Position numbers and translations under genes: made by a program | In this document: positions 9,392-16,534 of the stretch, in pieces | Layout of the letters: each line of letters begins with the position of its first letter | Position numbering within the stretch: the stretch's first letter is position 1 | Source of the DNA: DATBJG01 sp963790545 | GTDB taxonomy: Bacteria > Acidobacteriota > Vicinamibacteria > Vicinamibacterales > JAMQPK01 | Reading direction: 5' to 3' | Assembly: GCA_963790545.1 (NCBI GenBank) | Contig: CAWBPA010000011.1 | Coordinates: 1-33,544 of the forward strand | Length of the DNA stretch: 33,544 bases | Notes under the pieces: generated by a model | Databases searched by the model: none | What the model saw: only the letters and a program-made list of their open reading frames with translations | Told to the model about the DNA's origin: nothing

Positions 9392-10639
9392 ATGGCCTAC
9401 GGTCCCGTGTTCGCCGCCATGCTGCAGGAGTTCGACAGCGCCGCGCGAGTGCTCAAACTCGATGCGGGGATCTGGAAAATTCTCAGACATCCGAAACGGC
9501 AGATCACCGTCTCCTGCCCCATCCAGATGGACAACGGGAAGATCGAAGTCTTCACGGGATACCGGGTGCAGTACAACATCTCGCTCGGTCCCGCGAAAGG
9601 TGGCATCCGTTTTCATCCTGACGTGTCGCTCGATGAGGTCACGGCGCTCGCCGCATGGATGACGTGGAAGTGTGCCGTTGCACAGCTTCCGTTCGGTGGC
9701 GGCAAGGGCGGCGTCGCCTGCGATCCCACCCGGATGTCTCCACGTGAGCTGGAGGCGCTCACGCGGCGGTACGTGGCCGAGATCATCGACGCCATCGGTC
9801 CCGAGAAAGACATTCCCGCGCCAGACGTCAACACGAACGAGCAGATCATGGCCTGGGTGATGGACACCTACAGCATGCACGTCGGACACACCACCACGGC
9901 TGTCGTAACGGGCAAGCCGCTCGAACTCGGCGGGTCACTGGGCCGCCGTGAAGCGACAGGGCGCGGGGTCATGATCGTCACGCGCGAGGCGGCGGCGCAT
10001 CTGAAGCTCGAGGTTCGCAACGCGACCATTGCCGTGCAGGGATTCGGCAATGTCGGGTCCGTGAGTGCCCAGCTGCTCGCGGAGCTCGGCGCCAGGATCG
10101 TGGCCGTCACCGACTGGAAAGGGGGCGTCTACAACGAGAAAGGCCTCGACATTCGAAAGCTGTCCGACTACGTCCGCCGTCGCAAGACCGTGGACGAATT
10201 TCCGGGCGGCCAGCCGCTGACCAATGAGGAGCTGTTCAAGCTGAAGGTGGACGTGCTGATTCCGGCCGCGCTCGAGAATCAAATCACGACCGAGAACGCA
10301 CCGGAAATCCAGGCGCGGATCATTGTCGAGGGCGCCAATGGGCCCACGACGCCTGACGCTCACAATCTCCTGCACGCACGGGGCATTTTCGTGGTTCCCG
10401 ATATCCTCGCCAATAGCAGCGGCGTGACCGCCTCCTACTTCGAATGGGTGCAGAATCGCTACGGCTATCACTGGAAGGAACAGGAAGTCGTCGAGCGGCT
10501 CGAATCCAAGATGTGCGAGGCGTTCGATTCCGTGCTGCAGACCTCACTCAAGTACAAGGTCGACCTTCGCACGGCCGCCTACATCGTGGCGATCGACCGC
10601 GTCGCAACGGTGACGAGGATGCGAGGGATGTATGCGTAG
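9392..10639 (+). CDS. gdhA: Glu/Leu/Phe/Val dehydrogenase (glutamate dehydrogenase)
   Basis: NAD(P)-dependent oxidative deamination of glutamate to 2-oxoglutarate, or the reverse. The 415 residues match the hexameric short type. GPAKGGIRFHP (67-76) and PFGGGKGGV (100-108, catalytic Lys105) form the substrate site; the Asp-containing loop PAPDVNTNE follows at about 142-150. The Rossmann motif is GFGNVGS at 217-223, and VEGANGPTT and NSSGVTASYFEWVQN are typical of bacterial and archaeal GDH. Cofactor preference is not decided here. It is divergent from the mutase genes, with a good promoter just upstream, and its stop lies 13 bases from the convergent VWFA gene. With the mutase and acyl-CoA dehydrogenases it suits amino-acid catabolism. 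Confidence 0.95.
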   Translation: MAYGPVFAAMLQEFDSAARVLKLDAGIWKILRHPKRQITVSCPIQMDNGKIEVFTGYRVQYNISLGPAKGGIRFHPDVSLDEVTALAAWMTWKCAVAQLPFGGGKGGVACDPTRMSPRELEALTRRYVAEIIDAIGPEKDIPAPDVNTNEQIMAWVMDTYSMHVGHTTTAVVTGKPLELGGSLGRREATGRGVMIVTREAAAHLKLEVRNATIAVQGFGNVGSVSAQLLAELGARIVAVTDWKGGVYNEKGLDIRKLSDYVRRRKTVDEFPGGQPLTNEELFKLKVDVLIPAALENQITTENAPEIQARIIVEGANGPTTPDAHNLLHARGIFVVPDILANSSGVTASYFEWVQNRYGYHWKEQEVVERLESKMCEAFDSVLQTSLKYKVDLRTAAYIVAIDRVATVTRMRGMYA

Positions 10640-10652
10640 GTTCTAACCCTCC

Positions 10653-12749
10653 TCAGGCCCCTACTCGGACGGCAATCAGCTCCCTTTTCTCGTCGGCAGC
10701 AATTTCGATCAGGTACTCGCCAGCTGCAAGCCCGGACAGAGCCAGATCGAGCTGGTGCATCCCGCCGCCGATTCCAGCGGGCTGGACCTGAAGATCGCTC
10801 ATGCGTTCGCCGGCACGATTCAGGAGCCGTGCTGTTGGCGCGATCGTGGCGGGACCATACACGTTGAAGCGCACGAGCAGACGCTCGCTTCGGCTGAACT
10901 CACGAGTGATGGTGGGAACGGCCTTGGGATCGGCCGCCAGCACCTGCCATTCCCGCGCGGTGCGCGCCCGGAAGACCTGTGGCGTTGCAACCAGCACATC
11001 GGCGCCTGTCAGGTCGGGCACAGAGATCTCCTGGCTGTCCTTGTCCAAAACTTGAGCTTGACCGTCTTCAACTGTCAGCAACAGTTGCACCTTGCCGGGC
11101 TCGGCGTCGAACGTCACTTGCGACGGGCCACGGGCGCCAACGGTTCGATTCGCAGCCGAGGGTGGCACTCCCACGCTCGGAGCCGCCAGTGCACCACCGG
11201 GCACTGGACCACGGAAATAGGGACTTCCCTGCGCGCCAGCAGCCAGCATCGTGACGCGCGCCGCCTCTTCACGACGCCCCGTCGAGGCGGGCATTGGCTC
11301 CCACACGAAGGTCACCTTGGTCTTGCCGTTTTCACCGCGTGACATCCCAACCCAGGTTCGAATCAAACTGCTGCGCGGGGTTGCGGAAAGCGACCCGAGC
11401 GCGGCCTCCACGGCTGGCGCCGGTCCTGGCTTGGGGGGCGCGGTCGCCTTGGCCGCGTCCTCGGCAGTCAAGGCCCAGTATCCGGGACGCGCACGCACCT
11501 GCATACGCGGACGCTTGACGCGCACCTCGATCTTGTGGAACTTCCCGTCCTGCGGCGCCGTCGTCGAGTTGTAACCGAGCAGGTAGTACGTGGCGGAATC
11601 CGTCAGCATCTGCTGCAGACCCTTGCTGAGATCGTTCTGATTGACGATCGCGCGCCCATCCGTGTTTTCCGCAAGAATCCGCAGCGTGTCCATTGTCTGG
11701 TTCAGGAATCTCCGATCGGTCGAGTCGTGGACGTTCTCGTCGATACCGAATTCCTGGCCGGCGAGCCCGCGCGGATCGAGTGTGTAGAAAGCCGTGTTGT
11801 TCCGATTGGCCACGTCGTACACTTCCTGCAGATCGCGGTTGATATCGGACTGCGCAAAGAAGTCTCCGGTCGTGTCACCGGCGCCCGCAAATGGATTCTG
11901 CCTGTTCGGGTTGTTGAGACCGGGTTGATCGGCAACGGGATCGGCCAGCTGGGCCGGGAGGCGTCCGACAAACCCTTCGCTCACCACCAGCATGGCTTTG
12001 CGCCCCTCGCGCAGGCCGCCCAACCGGATGGCCAGCGCCTTCATCGCACCCATCGTGATCTGGGTCCGAATCCGCTCCACCACGTTGGCCGGGTAGTGCG
12101 CGTACCGCGCCTCGATGTCGTTCATCGGTTGATAGTCGAACTTGCGACCCTCGAAGCGCGCAATCGCGGACGCGACGCTGGCGTGATTACGCGTAAGCCG
12201 CACTTCCGTGAGCGGGGTCAGCGGATGCATGACCGCCAAAATATCCGTCGGCGACAGCCGGTTCTCGATGAACTCGAGCAATGGCTGGCGCACCTTCATG
12301 CTGTTGATGCGCCGCACGTGATAGTCGTCGAGGAAAATCGCTATGATCCGCGCATCGTCCCGCGAGGCCTCGACTTCTTCGTCGTTGTTGGTTCGAATCT
12401 GACGGGGCGCTTCCTGTCCCGGCACTTGAGTGGTCCGGACCTGGACGAGCTTGAAATTCTCGATTGCCTGCGGCTTTCCGTCCTCGAGGACCTCGAAATC
12501 CTTTTCGGTCAGGTCGAGCACGGGCTTGCCGTCCCGTGCGGACACGATCACGTCAACCCGAACGTAGTTGACCCCCGCACGGAAGACTGGCTGGTCCGTC
12601 GTGGGCGGCGCAGGAGGCGGATCCTGCGGCGCCGGGGGCTGAGCGGCCGGACGGGGTTGCTCCTGCTGCGGCGCGGCACCCCAGAGACTCGCGATTCCCG
12701 CGAGCCCCAATGCCAGAATCAGCGTCATCGACCGAAAGCTGCGAACCAT
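10653..12749 (-). CDS. Secreted VWFA-related domain protein, acidobacterial type
   Basis: About 698 residues from ATG 12749, chosen because MVRSFRSMTLILALGLAG forms a Sec signal peptide and GGGAGTC-like sequence lies just upstream; the frame could extend to 12884 but that would precede the signal and overlap the divergent gene. After a Pro/Gln/Ala-rich spacer comes FRAGVNYVRVDVIVSARDGK and LTEKDFEVLEDGKPQAIENF, the hallmark of the VWFA-related acidobacterial domain family (TIGR03436). The VWA-like core holds IIAIFLDDYHVRR in place of a classical DxSxS MIDAS, then MLVVSEGFVGR. The C-terminal half repeats beta-rich segments (ARPGYWALTAEDA) of unknown role. Probably periplasmic or exported; function unknown. 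It is convergent with gdhA. Confidence 0.9.
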   Translation of the reverse strand: MVRSFRSMTLILALGLAGIASLWGAAPQQEQPRPAAQPPAPQDPPPAPPTTDQPVFRAGVNYVRVDVIVSARDGKPVLDLTEKDFEVLEDGKPQAIENFKLVQVRTTQVPGQEAPRQIRTNNDEEVEASRDDARIIAIFLDDYHVRRINSMKVRQPLLEFIENRLSPTDILAVMHPLTPLTEVRLTRNHASVASAIARFEGRKFDYQPMNDIEARYAHYPANVVERIRTQITMGAMKALAIRLGGLREGRKAMLVVSEGFVGRLPAQLADPVADQPGLNNPNRQNPFAGAGDTTGDFFAQSDINRDLQEVYDVANRNNTAFYTLDPRGLAGQEFGIDENVHDSTDRRFLNQTMDTLRILAENTDGRAIVNQNDLSKGLQQMLTDSATYYLLGYNSTTAPQDGKFHKIEVRVKRPRMQVRARPGYWALTAEDAAKATAPPKPGPAPAVEAALGSLSATPRSSLIRTWVGMSRGENGKTKVTFVWEPMPASTGRREEAARVTMLAAGAQGSPYFRGPVPGGALAAPSVGVPPSAANRTVGARGPSQVTFDAEPGKVQLLLTVEDGQAQVLDKDSQEISVPDLTGADVLVATPQVFRARTAREWQVLAADPKAVPTITREFSRSERLLVRFNVYGPATIAPTARLLNRAGERMSDLQVQPAGIGGGMHQLDLALSGLAAGEYLIEIAADEKRELIAVRVGA

Positions 12750-12843
12750 AAGATCTGACTCCCGGTTTGATGTCCAAGCCCAGATCCCGAGGACGGATCC
12801 CGAAGTTTTCCAATGATAACATTGTCGCCCCTGGGACCTGTCC

Positions 12844-14013
12844 ATGACAAAACCATCACCTGAGCTGCCGGTCCCGCTCACCACGCTGACAGACGACGAG
12901 ACACTGTTCAGGGACAGCGTACGTCAATTCGCCGACCGTGAGATCGCGCCCCTCGTCCGCGAAATGGATGAGCATGGAGCGATTCCCCGTCATCTGATTG
13001 GACAGCTCTTCGACCTGGGCGTCATGGGTATCGAGATCCCTGACCAGTTCGGAGGCAGCGGGGCGCGGTTTTTTCACGCCGTCCTGGCCGTCGAGGCGTT
13101 GTCACAGGTCGATCCGTCTGTCGGCGTTCTCGTCGATGTCCACAATACGCTCGTGATAAACGCGCTCCTGCGATGGGGCGGCGAGGAACTCCGGAAACGG
13201 TATTTGCCCAAGCTCGCCGCCGGCGCCGTCGGCGCGTACGCATTGTCGGAAGCCGGTTCAGGCAGCGACGCCTTTGCCCTCTCCACTCGTGCCAGGGCCA
13301 ACGGCAACGAGTTCGTGCTGACGGGACGCAAGCTCTGGATTACCAACGCCAACGAGGCCGACGTCTTCGTGGTGTTCGCCACCGTCGATCCAACGGCCGG
13401 GTACAAGGGCATTACGGCATTCGTCATCGAAAGGGGATTCGCCGGCTTCACGGTCGGCCACAAAGAAGACAAGCTTGGCATCCGCGCGAGCAGCACTTGC
13501 GAACTGTTGCTGGAGGACTGCTCAGTGCCGAGGGAGAACGTTCTCGGCGAAATCGGGCGGGGTTACAAAGTCGCCATCGAGACGCTGAACGAAGGGCGCA
13601 TTGGCATCGGAGCCCAGATGGTGGGTCTGGCGAAGGGTGCACTGGACCACGCCGTCACGTACATCAAGGAACGGAAGCAGTTCGGCAAGGCCATTGCGGA
13701 CTTTCAAGGTGTGCAGTTTCAGGTGGCGCGCGCCGCGACCGAGCTCGAGGCCGCGCGGCTGATGGTCTATCACGCCGCACGATTGCGCGACGATGGCAGA
13801 TCCTTCCTCAGGGAAGCGGCCATGTGCAAATTGTTTTCGTCGGAGATGGCCGAACATGTGACCTCTCTTGCCGTGCAATTGTTCGGCGGCTACGGGTACA
13901 CGAAAGATTATCCCGTCGAGAAGTTGTACCGCGACGCGAAGATCGGACAGATCTATGAAGGCACGTCGAACCTGCAGCTGCAGACGATTGCGAAGGAGAT
14001 TCTGCGGGGCTAA
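12844..14013 (+). CDS. Short/branched-chain acyl-CoA dehydrogenase
   Basis: FAD-dependent alpha,beta-dehydrogenation of an acyl-CoA. The 389 residues show AYALSEAGSGSDAFAL, WITNANEADVFVVFATVDP, GYKGITAFVIERG, LGIRASSTCELLLEDC, LNEGRIGIGAQMVGLAKG and the C-terminal GGYGYTKDYPVEKLYRDAK. The catalytic base is Glu372 in IYEGTSN. The combination, especially SDAFAL, DPTAGYKGITAF and DYPVEK, closely matches mammalian ACADSB, so 2-methylbutyryl-CoA or isobutyryl-CoA from isoleucine or valine is the likely substrate; butyryl-CoA is possible. It is divergent from the VWFA gene and near the mutase that would consume the propionyl-CoA-derived product. Electrons should pass to ETF, not encoded here. Confidence 0.93.
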   Translation: MTKPSPELPVPLTTLTDDETLFRDSVRQFADREIAPLVREMDEHGAIPRHLIGQLFDLGVMGIEIPDQFGGSGARFFHAVLAVEALSQVDPSVGVLVDVHNTLVINALLRWGGEELRKRYLPKLAAGAVGAYALSEAGSGSDAFALSTRARANGNEFVLTGRKLWITNANEADVFVVFATVDPTAGYKGITAFVIERGFAGFTVGHKEDKLGIRASSTCELLLEDCSVPRENVLGEIGRGYKVAIETLNEGRIGIGAQMVGLAKGALDHAVTYIKERKQFGKAIADFQGVQFQVARAATELEAARLMVYHAARLRDDGRSFLREAAMCKLFSSEMAEHVTSLAVQLFGGYGYTKDYPVEKLYRDAKIGQIYEGTSNLQLQTIAKEILRG

Positions 14014-14029
14014 GTGGAGTGATCAGTAG

Positions 14030-14039
14030 AGTCGGCAGT
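14030..14039 (+). repeat. Left arm of inverted repeat flanking the HMA gene
   Basis: AGTCGGCAGT, 17 bases after the acyl-CoA dehydrogenase stop. Its exact reverse complement lies at 14318-14327 beyond the small HMA gene. Confidence 0.7.
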
Positions 14040-14066
14040 GGATCGGGGCAGTGCTACACTAAATTC

Positions 14067-14279
14067 ATGACAGAGAATGTGAAACTGCGCGTCACTGGAA
14101 TGACTTGCGGCGGGTGTGAGAATGCCATCAAGCTGACCCTTCGTCAGCTCGACGGCGTTGCATCGATCGCGGCTTCCTTCAAGGATGAACGTGTCGAGGT
14201 GAACTACGACAACGAGAAAATCTCACCCGGCAAGATTGCCCGCGCGATTGAAGATCTCGGCTATCAGGTGACCGCATAA
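14067..14279 (+). CDS. Heavy-metal-associated (HMA) domain protein, CopZ-like
   Basis: A 70-residue ferredoxin-like HMA domain binding Cu(I) or another soft metal through GMTCGGCENA, with Cys14 and Cys17. The ATG at 14067 is chosen because it begins the domain directly (MTENVKLRVTGMTC); an upstream in-frame start at 14019 would add 16 unrelated residues. TACACT at 14055-14060 could be a -10 element six bases before this ATG, which would make the mRNA nearly leaderless; no clear -35 or Shine-Dalgarno is seen. No copper ATPase or copper regulator is adjacent, so it may be a free metallochaperone. The gene sits between the arms of a 10-base inverted repeat. Confidence 0.88.
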   Translation: MTENVKLRVTGMTCGGCENAIKLTLRQLDGVASIAASFKDERVEVNYDNEKISPGKIARAIEDLGYQVTA

Positions 14280-14317
14280 CTCACGGCCGGTCGAAAGACC
14301 TGCCTCTACGGGGCGAA

Positions 14318-14327
14318 ACTGCCGACT
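14318..14327 (-). repeat. Right arm of inverted repeat flanking the HMA gene
   Basis: ACTGCCGACT, the exact reverse complement of 14030-14039. It ends two bases before the stop codon (14330-14332) of the convergent acyl-CoA dehydrogenase gene. Confidence 0.7.
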
Positions 14328-14329
14328 GC

Positions 14330-15493
14330 TTATTGCATCGCCCTCACGCCTAGGATTTGCTCCGCAATGACCATCCGCTGCACCTCGGAGGTTCCCGAAT
14401 AGATTTCGGCGGCGCGAGCGTCCCGAAAGTATCGTTCGACATCGGAGCCCCGCTGATATCCGGCGGAGGCGAGAATCTGCAGAGCCTTGTCGGCAGCGCG
14501 ATGCGCGGCCTCGGACGCCTGCAGCTTGGCCATGGCCGCCTCGAGAGACACACGAGGCTGCACCTGACAGAGCGCCGCCGCTTTCAACGTGAGCATCCGT
14601 GCCGCTTCGAGTTCAGTGGCCATGTCGGCGAGCATCCACTGGACACCTTGATAGCGCCCGATTGGCCGCCCGAACGTCTGCCTGGTCCGCGCGTGACCGA
14701 GCGCCAGCGCAAGTGCGGCATCCCCGACACCAAGCGCTTGAGCCGCAATTGCCACACGGGCACTGTCGAGCGCCCAGAGCGCCGCTTTGAAGCCCTCATC
14801 GCGCTGGGCGATCACCGCATCCTCACCGGCCATGACGCGCCGCATGGTCAGGTGACGGCAGCCAAGCCCCCGCACGCCAAGCGAGTCGACGGTCGAGGAC
14901 GCCGTAAGGCCCGGGCTGTCCATCGGTACCAGGAACGCCGTCATGCCGCGTTCCCCCTGGCGGAGCGATGTGGCTGCAATCACGATCACGACGTCAGCAG
15001 CCTCCGCATTGGCGACCCAGACCTTGCCCCCGTCGATGCAGAATCGTCCATCCGCAATCGTCGCCACGGTCCGCTGGTTCGCGGCGTCGCTGCCGGCATG
15101 CTCTTCCGACAGCGCGAATGCGCCGACAACGTCTCCTCGTGCCAAACGTCTGAGCCAGCGTTCCTTTTGTTCTGACGTCCCGTGCTGATGGATGAGCTCG
15201 ACGACGAGCGAGTTGGTCACGACGACGATGACGGCAAGCGTGGCACTCACTTTGCCGATTTCTTCCACGGCCAGGACGTAGCTGACGAAGTCGCGGCCGG
15301 CCCCACCCCATTCCGGCGGAATGGTCACGGCCAGCAGGCCTTCGGCACCCGCCTGCCGAACGAGGTCCCGCGGAAAGCGATTCCCCTCGTCAATCTGTGT
15401 GGCCAGTGGACGGACGTGCGTCTCCGCAAACGCATGCGCTCGAGCCTGAAATTCCTGCTGTGCGGGTGAGAGGTCGAAATCCATTCGCGTCAC
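14330..15493 (-). CDS. Acyl-CoA dehydrogenase family protein lacking the usual catalytic Glu
   Basis: A 387-residue acyl-CoA dehydrogenase with the full fold: GAFALSEEHAGSDAA (FAD/substrate loop), KVWVANAEAADVVIVIA, LGVRGLGCRHLTMRRV, ARTRQTFGRPIGRYQGVQWMLADMA and AEIYSGTSEVQRMVIAEQILG. In most short- and medium-chain enzymes the last motif is IYEGTS with Glu as catalytic base; here that position is Ser366. The alternative helix-G Glu of isovaleryl-CoA dehydrogenase (LDLER) aligns with LDSAR, also not Glu. Many FadE-type paralogues have Gly or Ala at this place, so activity is not excluded. Substrate unknown. It follows the HIT gene on the same strand after a long repeat-filled spacer. Confidence 0.9.
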   Translation of the reverse strand: MTRMDFDLSPAQQEFQARAHAFAETHVRPLATQIDEGNRFPRDLVRQAGAEGLLAVTIPPEWGGAGRDFVSYVLAVEEIGKVSATLAVIVVVTNSLVVELIHQHGTSEQKERWLRRLARGDVVGAFALSEEHAGSDAANQRTVATIADGRFCIDGGKVWVANAEAADVVIVIAATSLRQGERGMTAFLVPMDSPGLTASSTVDSLGVRGLGCRHLTMRRVMAGEDAVIAQRDEGFKAALWALDSARVAIAAQALGVGDAALALALGHARTRQTFGRPIGRYQGVQWMLADMATELEAARMLTLKAAALCQVQPRVSLEAAMAKLQASEAAHRAADKALQILASAGYQRGSDVERYFRDARAAEIYSGTSEVQRMVIAEQILGVRAMQ

Positions 15494-15497
15494 GGTC

Positions 15498-15632
15498 GAA
15501 CAGGAGGTCAGGAGTTCAGGAGTCCGGGTGAACAGGAGTCGAGGAGGTCAGGAGAAATTCTATTTATAAGAAAAGGTCTCCTGGTCTCCTAACCTCTTGT
15601 TCCAAACCTCTTAATCTCCTGACCTCTTGTTC
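15498..15632. repeat. AGGAGGTCAGGAG-family long inverted repeat
   Basis: The left arm (about 15498-15555) is built from GAACAGGAGGTCAGGAG-like words, an AT-rich loop (about 15556-15574) follows, and the right arm (15575-15632) is built from CTCCTGACCTCTTGTTC-like words. The outer 17 bases pair with one mismatch; overall pairing is roughly three quarters. It fills the HIT-acyl-CoA dehydrogenase spacer, and the HIT stop codon TGA (15633-15631) lies at the edge of the right arm. Confidence 0.85.
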
Positions 15633-16128
15633 AGGCTCCCTCGGCTGCCAGGCGCTCGAAAATCGGTCGCAGTCGTGCGGCGGTCGTCTCCAGTTCCTCT
15701 GGCAACACGCGGACCTGGCCGACGACCGAGATAAAGTTCGTGTCCCCATTCCAACGGGGCACGACGTGCACATGCAAATGATCGACAATCCCCGCTCCGG
15801 CCGGACGTCCCAGATTGAGTCCGATATTCAAACCTTCAGGACGGTACGCTTCGTGGACGGCGTGCTCGGCACGCTGGGCGAGGAGCATGAGCTCGTCACG
15901 CTCGTCAGGGCTCAGACCGCCGAGCGATGCCACGTGACGATTCGGGACGATCATCAGATGCCCGTTGTTGTAGGGAAAGAGATTCAAAATCACGAAGCAG
16001 GTCGGGCCGCGAAAAAGTACCAGGGACGCGGCCTCAGCGGTCGCCAATGCTTCGCAGAAAATGCAGCCTTGAGGAGCCTGACCGCCGGTGACGTACGCCA
16101 GACGCCACGAAGACCAGAGGCGCTCCAT
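15631..16128 (-). CDS. HIT family nucleotide hydrolase or AP4A phosphorylase-like protein
   Basis: A 165-residue HIT-superfamily protein acting on dinucleoside polyphosphates or nucleoside phosphoramidates. CIFC at 22-25 is the zinc-binding half of the prokaryotic AP4A-type subfamily, NLFPYNNGHLMIVPNRH is the conserved core, and HLHVH at 117-121 followed by VVPRW is the histidine triad with the nucleophilic His. ATG 16128 (MERLWSSWRLAYV) is preferred as it matches family starts and falls just after the IHF stop at 16142; an upstream frame to 16179 overlaps that gene. It forms a minus-strand run rpsA-IHF-HIT. Confidence 0.93.
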   Translation of the reverse strand: MERLWSSWRLAYVTGGQAPQGCIFCEALATAEAASLVLFRGPTCFVILNLFPYNNGHLMIVPNRHVASLGGLSPDERDELMLLAQRAEHAVHEAYRPEGLNIGLNLGRPAGAGIVDHLHVHVVPRWNGDTNFISVVGQVRVLPEELETTAARLRPIFERLAAEGA

Positions 16129-16141
16129 GGGACGGCCGCGA

Positions 16142-16477
16142 TCAGGATTGGACGGGGGCGCTCTCGGGTCCGGAGGCAAGCGGCGTGGCCGGCGCTTCCG
16201 CCTCGCGGTTGATCAGCTCCTTGAGCTCTTTGCCCGGCTTGAAGTACGGCACTTTCTTGGGCGGAACGTCCACCTTGTCGCCGGTTTTCGGATTCCGCCC
16301 CTTGCGCGGTTCGCGGCGGCGCAGCCGGAAGCTGCCGAACCCCCGCAATTCGATCTTCTCCCCACGGTGCAACGCGTCGATGATGCTCTTGAAGACCGTG
16401 TCGACAATGACCTCCGAGTGCTTCTTCGTCAGATCGGAAACTCGCGACACTTCCTCCACGAGCTCCGCTTTGGTCAT
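16142..16477 (-). CDS. Integration host factor beta / HU family DNA-binding protein
   Basis: A 111-residue DNA-bending protein: MTKAELVEEV, helix-turn-helix dimerisation region, GEKIELRGFGSFRLRRREPRKGRNPKTG, where the beta-ribbon arm NPKTG inserts into the minor groove, and PPKKVPYFKPGKELKELIN. The family name IHF-beta fits, though a homodimeric HU-like role is possible because no alpha subunit is present. I prefer ATG 16477; an upstream GTG at 16519 would add MSQVKEFPVTGAGS and has a good GAGGGAG Shine-Dalgarno, so it remains a real alternative. The gene follows rpsA, as in many bacteria, and precedes the HIT gene. After the fold comes a 15-residue Ala/Pro-rich tail. Confidence 0.94.
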   Translation of the reverse strand: MTKAELVEEVSRVSDLTKKHSEVIVDTVFKSIIDALHRGEKIELRGFGSFRLRRREPRKGRNPKTGDKVDVPPKKVPYFKPGKELKELINREAEAPATPLASGPESAPVQS

Positions 16478-16534
16478 GCTTCCGGCACCTGTCACGGGGA
16501 ACTCCTTCACCTGGGACACGAGGTCTCCCTCGAG

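Noticed and set aside
12750..12884. N-terminal extension of the VWFA protein to 12884
   Set aside because: It precedes a clear signal peptide beginning at 12749 and overlaps the divergent acyl-CoA dehydrogenase start.
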